This document shows positions 60,308-64,000 of a stretch of DNA of 64,000 nt, piece by piece (position 1 is the stretch's first letter; every line of letters starts with the position of its first letter). The translations under genes were made by a program, and so were the position numbers. This DNA comes from Bacillota bacterium (lineage in GTDB: Bacteria; Bacillota; Clostridia; Lachnospirales; Lachnospiraceae): positions 28,873 to 92,872 of the forward strand of contig JAEYGZ010000050.1 of the NCBI GenBank assembly GCA_023409535.1, in the 5' to 3' direction. The notes beneath the pieces are model-generated. The model was not told the DNA's origin, searched no databases, and was given only the letters and a program-made list of their open reading frames with translations.

Positions 60308-62185
60308 ATGGAAATCAAATCAAATAAACCGGGCATCGCAAGGTCCGTAACCGAAAACCGCGGGATTGCCGAAGCAAGGAATGCAAGCTCTGCACAGTCA
60401 GCTTCTGCTGCTGTGCATCCCGATTTAAAAGAAGGTCAGACAGTAAAGGGGCAGGTGCTGGACCTTCGATATAATGAGGTTCGTATCAGGCTGCAGCCGG
60501 GCGGGCAAACCATAACCGCAAAGCTGGCAGGTGAGGTACCGCTATCCATCGGGGAGGAAGCACACTTCGAGGTATCTGAAAGCACTGCAGGCCAACTGAT
60601 TTTAAAGTATCTCCCTGAGAATACCACAGGTACGTCCATAGATCAGACAGCCCTTGATGCCGCTGTAATGAAGGCTTTAACCGCTTCCGGTTTTTCACTG
60701 AATGAACGGAATAAGGCTATTGCTGCCGAACTATTAATCCATCGTATGCCTGTAGATAAGCAGACGCTTCAAGCCTTAATCAAAGCTGCCGTTATGAACC
60801 AGGAAGCCTCGCCGTCCAGCCTGGTTATTCTGCATAAGAATAATATCCTCTTGACCCCGGCCAATATAAAGCAGTTCGAAGCATATCAGAATGGAACCGG
60901 CCAGCTGCTTAAGGACATCAGAAATATAATTACCAACCTTGGAAAGCTGCTCACACCACAGAATGAAGTTGTACCTGCCGATCCTAAAAGCAGCAAGGCT
61001 GCAATTGCTGACCCTGCCTGTGCTACGGCCTCTGAGATTGCTTTCAAATCAGGCCCTTCTACAGCTCCTGGTCAGAATTCACTCAGTACATTAGGAACTT
61101 CCGCCGTATTTCCCCAACTTCTTCAATTAAATTCATCGCTGCTGGGGCTCCTGGAAGGCAGCCTGAATAACACCGAAAATGCTATGCCAATGAGTGCAAT
61201 GAATATAAATGAGCTTATTTCAAAAAATGTTGAAAGCGGAACTCCAGATAACACAGCCAAAGTCATTTCTACTATTGCTTCAGCTGACATAATCACAATT
61301 GCAGCACCGCAAATACCCAATATTGATCATCCGATTACCGGATATCCTTACGAATACAATTCCACTGCAGGATTGACAGGCTCTGATGGCGGGAAAGAAC
61401 TGCTTCACCTGCTTCAAGGGCTGCAGGAAGACAGTAACAATGAGGCCGCACAGTTCTATCAACAGCTTGAAGAAGGAAATGCCTCTGCAAAGGATCTCCT
61501 GACCCTTATACACAAACAACTGCCCCAGCTGCAAGAGGAAGATGCTGTGAAGCTTATTCTCGCACCTGAATATCACAAGCTTCTTGAACAGGCATTTCAT
61601 GACAGATGGACGCTTACCCCGGAAAAACTGGCGGATAAGGCATCTGTTGACAGGCTCTATCAGGCTCTCCAGGAGGATATGGACAAGCTGGGCAAATTAA
61701 TAAGCTCCACTCAGGAGCAGCAAACGTCGGCACAGTTTCAGGAGCCGGTCAAAAATCTTCAGGAAAACCTGCAGTTTATGCGAAGCCTGAATGAGATTTT
61801 TCCCTATATCCAGCTTCCTATCCAGCTTAGGGAGCAGGAGGTTCATGGGGAGCTTTATGTATATACCAATAAAAAGGCTCCCAGAGACAAAGAAAATATA
61901 AGCGTTCTCCTTCATCTGGAGATGGAAAGGCTGGGCTCCATGAACATTCATCTTCAGATGGATCATAATATCATCAGTGCAATCTTTTACATGGAACAGC
62001 CTGAAGCGGAGCGGCTATTTCGGGATCATATGCCGACTCTTATGAAGACACTGGAGAAAAAGGGCTACAGCCTGCACAGTGTTGTATCCGGCACTTACAA
62101 AAAAACGGATTTGATTAAGGATTTTATTGAAGACAGTACATTGGAAAACGATGTCAGCAGATTTACTTTTGATATAAGAACTTAA
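60308..62185 (+). CDS. FliK-like flagellar hook-length control protein
   Basis: A 625-residue protein with a long, low-complexity, Ala/Ser/Gln-rich N-terminal and central part (including an OB-like QTVKGQVLDLRYNEVRIRL segment near 45-62). A conserved C-terminal domain (about 500-605) follows. The latter (IQLREQEVHGELYVYTNKK, LHLEMERLGSMNIHL, AIFYMEQPEAERLFRDHMPTLMKTLEKKGY) matches the Flg_hook domain of FliK, which senses hook length and switches export specificity. AGAAGGG precedes the ATG and a sigma-D-like promoter lies upstream. It stands apart from any flagellar cluster in this window. A paralogue of FliK is also possible. Confidence 0.8.
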   Translation: MEIKSNKPGIARSVTENRGIAEARNASSAQSASAAVHPDLKEGQTVKGQVLDLRYNEVRIRLQPGGQTITAKLAGEVPLSIGEEAHFEVSESTAGQLILKYLPENTTGTSIDQTALDAAVMKALTASGFSLNERNKAIAAELLIHRMPVDKQTLQALIKAAVMNQEASPSSLVILHKNNILLTPANIKQFEAYQNGTGQLLKDIRNIITNLGKLLTPQNEVVPADPKSSKAAIADPACATASEIAFKSGPSTAPGQNSLSTLGTSAVFPQLLQLNSSLLGLLEGSLNNTENAMPMSAMNINELISKNVESGTPDNTAKVISTIASADIITIAAPQIPNIDHPITGYPYEYNSTAGLTGSDGGKELLHLLQGLQEDSNNEAAQFYQQLEEGNASAKDLLTLIHKQLPQLQEEDAVKLILAPEYHKLLEQAFHDRWTLTPEKLADKASVDRLYQALQEDMDKLGKLISSTQEQQTSAQFQEPVKNLQENLQFMRSLNEIFPYIQLPIQLREQEVHGELYVYTNKKAPRDKENISVLLHLEMERLGSMNIHLQMDHNIISAIFYMEQPEAERLFRDHMPTLMKTLEKKGYSLHSVVSGTYKKTDLIKDFIEDSTLENDVSRFTFDIRT

Positions 62186-62193
62186 AAATTCGA

Positions 62194-62215
62194 GGGAGTG
62201 TATCATAACACTCCC
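62194..62215. terminator. hairpin between the FliK-like and PilZ genes
   Basis: GGGAGTGT and ACACTCCC form a perfect stem between convergent genes. No U tract follows on either strand, so termination is uncertain. Confidence 0.5.
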
Positions 62216-62229
62216 CCGGCATTTAAAGC

Positions 62230-62571
62230 TTAACCAATTCTCTTATCATATTCTTCAAATATGTAGGATAAAACCGACGCCATACCTACAAATTCACATC
62301 CATAAATATAAGCGTCTCCATCCGGCTGTGTACGGATGATCTTAATGACACACCGTAAGGTATCTTCCGTACCAAGATTAATATTCGCATTAAAATAATA
62401 GTCCATCGGCAAGACGCTTTCCGTTCGAAAGCCCATGCCTGACTTTGATATATTTAATACTTCAATGGGAGCATGCAAATTACTTACCTGAACATTATCC
62501 TGCTTGTAGAGATTCAGTATTTCAAGCGTCAGCGTAACCGGCATTCTTTTTGCTTTTCTTCTTTCTTCCAT
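62230..62571 (-). CDS. PilZ domain protein (c-di-GMP receptor)
   Basis: A 113-residue single-domain PilZ protein. The c-di-GMP loop appears at the very start as ERRKAKR (RxxxR type) and the second motif is NISKSGMGF (N/DxSxxG) near residue 40. These predict c-di-GMP binding. It is convergent with the FliK-like gene, so the two are not co-transcribed, but both point to control of motility. GGAGGG precedes the ATG. Confidence 0.9.
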   Translation of the reverse strand: MEERRKAKRMPVTLTLEILNLYKQDNVQVSNLHAPIEVLNISKSGMGFRTESVLPMDYYFNANINLGTEDTLRCVIKIIRTQPDGDAYIYGCEFVGMASVLSYIFEEYDKRIG

Positions 62572-62617
62572 ACGATCCCTCCATTTATCTTAAGTAAAAC
62601 CAATGAATTCCAGTTCC

Positions 62618-62646
62618 ATTATAACGCATCTTACGCATTTATACAA
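62618..62646 (-). promoter_or_regulatory. sigma-A promoter of the PilZ gene
   Basis: TTGTAT, 17 bases, TATAAT on the minus strand. Confidence 0.65.
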
Positions 62647-62665
62647 TAAAATGATTACCTGTCCG

Positions 62666-63010
62666 TTACAAATTACTTCCGTTCCAACCCCAGGTTGAAA
62701 TTTCTTCATAGGTTACATAAATACAATCCTCTGCAATACCAAGCTCCTCATGAATAATTTCCGTAATTGCCTTGGTCAGCCTGCTATAGGCATCTGCAGT
62801 CGATTTCCCGTATAGCTTGACTTCCACAAAGGCCAGAGGCTTCGCATCGCTGCCCTTAAAGTACATTGTACAGGAATCCTCAAAGGAGAGCATCAGCCAG
62901 CTCTCGCTTTTGCCGGGAAGCAGCGCAATCGCTTCTCCTAATTTCACCTTTAAGGAAGCTTTCTTCTCCTGGCTGATGGTGACTGTTGTTCTCGTTGATA
63001 TATAAGGCAT
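62666..63010 (-). CDS. tautomerase/MIF family protein
   Basis: A 114-residue protein. The start MPYISTRTTV (AAAGGA upstream) places Pro at position 2, so that it becomes the N-terminal catalytic proline after Met removal, as in the tautomerase superfamily. The length and the pattern LGEAIALLPGKSESWLMLSFED, with a closing IYVTYEEISTWGWNGSNL, match MIF-type proteins and their phenylpyruvate tautomerase relatives. The residues I can see are consistent with a trimeric tautomerase; the natural substrate is unknown. Confidence 0.88.
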   Translation of the reverse strand: MPYISTRTTVTISQEKKASLKVKLGEAIALLPGKSESWLMLSFEDSCTMYFKGSDAKPLAFVEVKLYGKSTADAYSRLTKAITEIIHEELGIAEDCIYVTYEEISTWGWNGSNL

Positions 63011-63118
63011 AGTTAACTTCCTTTCTATACTGATATTTTCTCTATCATAACAAAAAAGCGGCGGCTTGTCACTTATCTTTGACAAGCCGTCCTGAATTTA
63101 TCTGCTTATGAAATGTAT

Positions 63119-63733
63119 CTATTTATCGAAATTCTCATTTGCAGCCAGCGGATGGGTCTCCATTATGTCTTCCACTTCTTCAAATCCTGCCGGGAAAGCA
63201 TAATTGTATCTTGCGGGAAGTGCAAATACATAGCGTGAATTTCTTCCCAGCTCCATAGGCGGAATTGGTGCGGCGCTGACCGCCATCTCATCATCGACCA
63301 TGTTCCACTGGTCTAAGGTATAGACCATAATCGGGATATCCTGGCGGGGATTTTCCTCCGTCCAATCGGGATGTCTGATGCTTATAACATCACCGGTCTC
63401 CACAACGTCTCCCTGATGCTTTCCGGTGATTGCTGTTCCCTGCCATTTTGAGCTTTGAATCGTGTAGCCGTCCCAGCTTGCCGGAAGCTTAATATCAAAG
63501 CCATATTGCGTGTTGGAATAGGTTATCGCATCTTCCGAAGCCGGAGCTTGTGCAGGGGCCTCTGTGGAATTTTCATCCGCAGCCGAATAATTGTCCTGTG
63601 CAGCTGCCTCACCTGTTTTTATACTCCTGTCACGATAATATGCCCCTAGCCAAAATGCTGCGGCACATAAGAATGCCACTCCTGTTACATAAAATACCTT
63701 CCTTGCTGATCTTTGCTTCATTTGCATATTCAA
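63119..63733 (-). CDS. membrane-anchored protein of unknown function
   Basis: A 204-residue protein with a basic N-terminus, one membrane span (about 13-31) and an Ala/Glu/Ser-rich linker (about 42-70). An extracytoplasmic domain of about 130 residues follows, starting YSNTQYGFDIKLPASWDGY. That opening resembles PsbP/DUF1795-like domains in which a Y-G-F-x-x-x-x-P-x-x-W strand begins the fold. Translation probably starts at TTG 63733 (AAAGG six bases upstream); an ATG two codons later is the alternative. It is a single gene, about 130 bases from the IS end. Confidence 0.65.
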   Translation of the reverse strand: MNMQMKQRSARKVFYVTGVAFLCAAAFWLGAYYRDRSIKTGEAAAQDNYSAADENSTEAPAQAPASEDAITYSNTQYGFDIKLPASWDGYTIQSSKWQGTAITGKHQGDVVETGDVISIRHPDWTEENPRQDIPIMVYTLDQWNMVDDEMAVSAAPIPPMELGRNSRYVFALPARYNYAFPAGFEEVEDIMETHPLAANENFDK

Positions 63734-63865
63734 GCACTACCTTTCTTATCCTTCTGCTCATAATTCTGCTGCTGAGCACTCAGCGGCAAAATTTTCTACA
63801 ATGCTGTCCATAGATATAGACGTTTTAAATCTGGGTATAGTTTCATAATATGCAATTATTTTTCA

Positions 63866-64000
63866 GTGAACTCCCCATTGTCTAAAGCCAATGGGCTTCC
63901 TGCTTCATCGTCCTCGTAACCTACTAACTCCACAGGCGTTTATTCGGGCAGTTCCTGCCCTATCGCTTTTTTGTTTTATGCTATTTGCCGTATTCCTTCT
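63866..64000 (-). mobile_element. right end of an IS200/IS605-family (TnpB) element
   Basis: The minus strand runs from the tnpB tail into a short noncoding segment with CCCATTG/CAATGGG (7-bp stem, 63874-63895) flanked by GAAG and GGAGTTCAC. That is the usual right-end hairpin and 3' part of the omega-RNA of such elements. The left end lies outside the window. Confidence 0.7.
63905..64000 (-). CDS. tnpB: TnpB RNA-guided nuclease, C-terminal end only
   Basis: I translated this frame from the right edge to TGA 63907-63905: 31 residues including DRAGTARINACGVS. GRAGT-R-NACG is a hallmark of the TnpB/OrfB C-terminus. The rest lies outside the window. In the next frame the downstream bases read EAGSPLAL, another typical TnpB ending, so a late frameshift may have shortened the protein. 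Whether the gene is intact cannot be judged here. Confidence 0.7.
   Translation of the reverse strand, partial: RRNTANSIKQKSDRAGTARINACGVSRLRGR

Overview
The window looks like a chromosomal stretch from an anaerobic, low-G+C Gram-positive bacterium of the class Clostridia, most likely a motile member of the Lachnospiraceae. The evidence is the gene content: pyruvate formate-lyase with its activase, a GGGtGRT/NifU-like pair, a Mini-RNase III gene overlapping cysS, a cysteine T-box, HelD, a RACo-like corrinoid activator, chemotaxis and PilZ proteins, strong GGAGG ribosome binding sites, TTG/GTG starts and near-consensus sigma-A promoters. The species is inferred only to this level. I see no prophage, integrase or CRISPR array. 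The only mobile DNA is the end of an IS200/IS605-type (TnpB) element at the right edge.

Layout, left to right. 0-6.5 kb: a bifunctional homocysteine methyltransferase/MTHFR cut by the left edge, a DUF2752 membrane protein, an NQQY-repeat membrane protein, an L-fucose isomerase-like enzyme, an Hsp20 and a membrane-anchored protein with two aspartic-protease DTG motifs. 6.6-13.9 kb: a MarR-controlled heterodimeric ABC exporter, a monooxygenase-fold protein, an MFS transporter and small proteins. 13.9-22.3 kb: the GGGtGRT pair, a left-handed beta-helix protein, topoisomerase III, DegV and glyA. 22.4-26.1 kb: a deoD-deoC-cdd nucleoside operon and a MATE transporter. 26.1-33.3 kb: DNA polymerase IV, a DUF4349 protein and a 1338-residue secreted 5'-nucleotidase with Ig-like modules.

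33.4-41 kb: a T-box-controlled cysE-cysS-mini-III operon with an unusually long structured leader, a lipase, ispF with a cysteine tail, the RACo-like protein and a tRNA-Val/tRNA-Met unit. 41-49.4 kb: helD, a three-gene ABC-2 exporter preceded by a possible 27-codon basic leader ORF, a histidine phosphatase and a chemoreceptor. 49.4-60 kb: pflB-pflA-pdxA with a Crp/Fnr-type site, and gltB-gltD. 60-64 kb: a FliK-like protein behind a sigma-D-like promoter, a PilZ protein, a MIF-family protein, an anchored unknown and the TnpB end.

How the genes fit together. The secreted nucleotidase and the intracellular deoD/deoC/cdd enzymes could form a route from extracellular nucleotides to free bases and deoxyribose 5-phosphate. 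cysE with charging-sensitive T-box control links cysteine supply to tRNA-Cys charging. The MTHFR/methyltransferase and GlyA are one-carbon enzymes. GltBD assimilates nitrogen, and PflBA handles fermentative pyruvate cleavage. The least explained items are the GGGtGRT pair, the double-DTG protein, the cys leader, the leader ORF before the ABC-2 genes and several strong palindromes near promoters.
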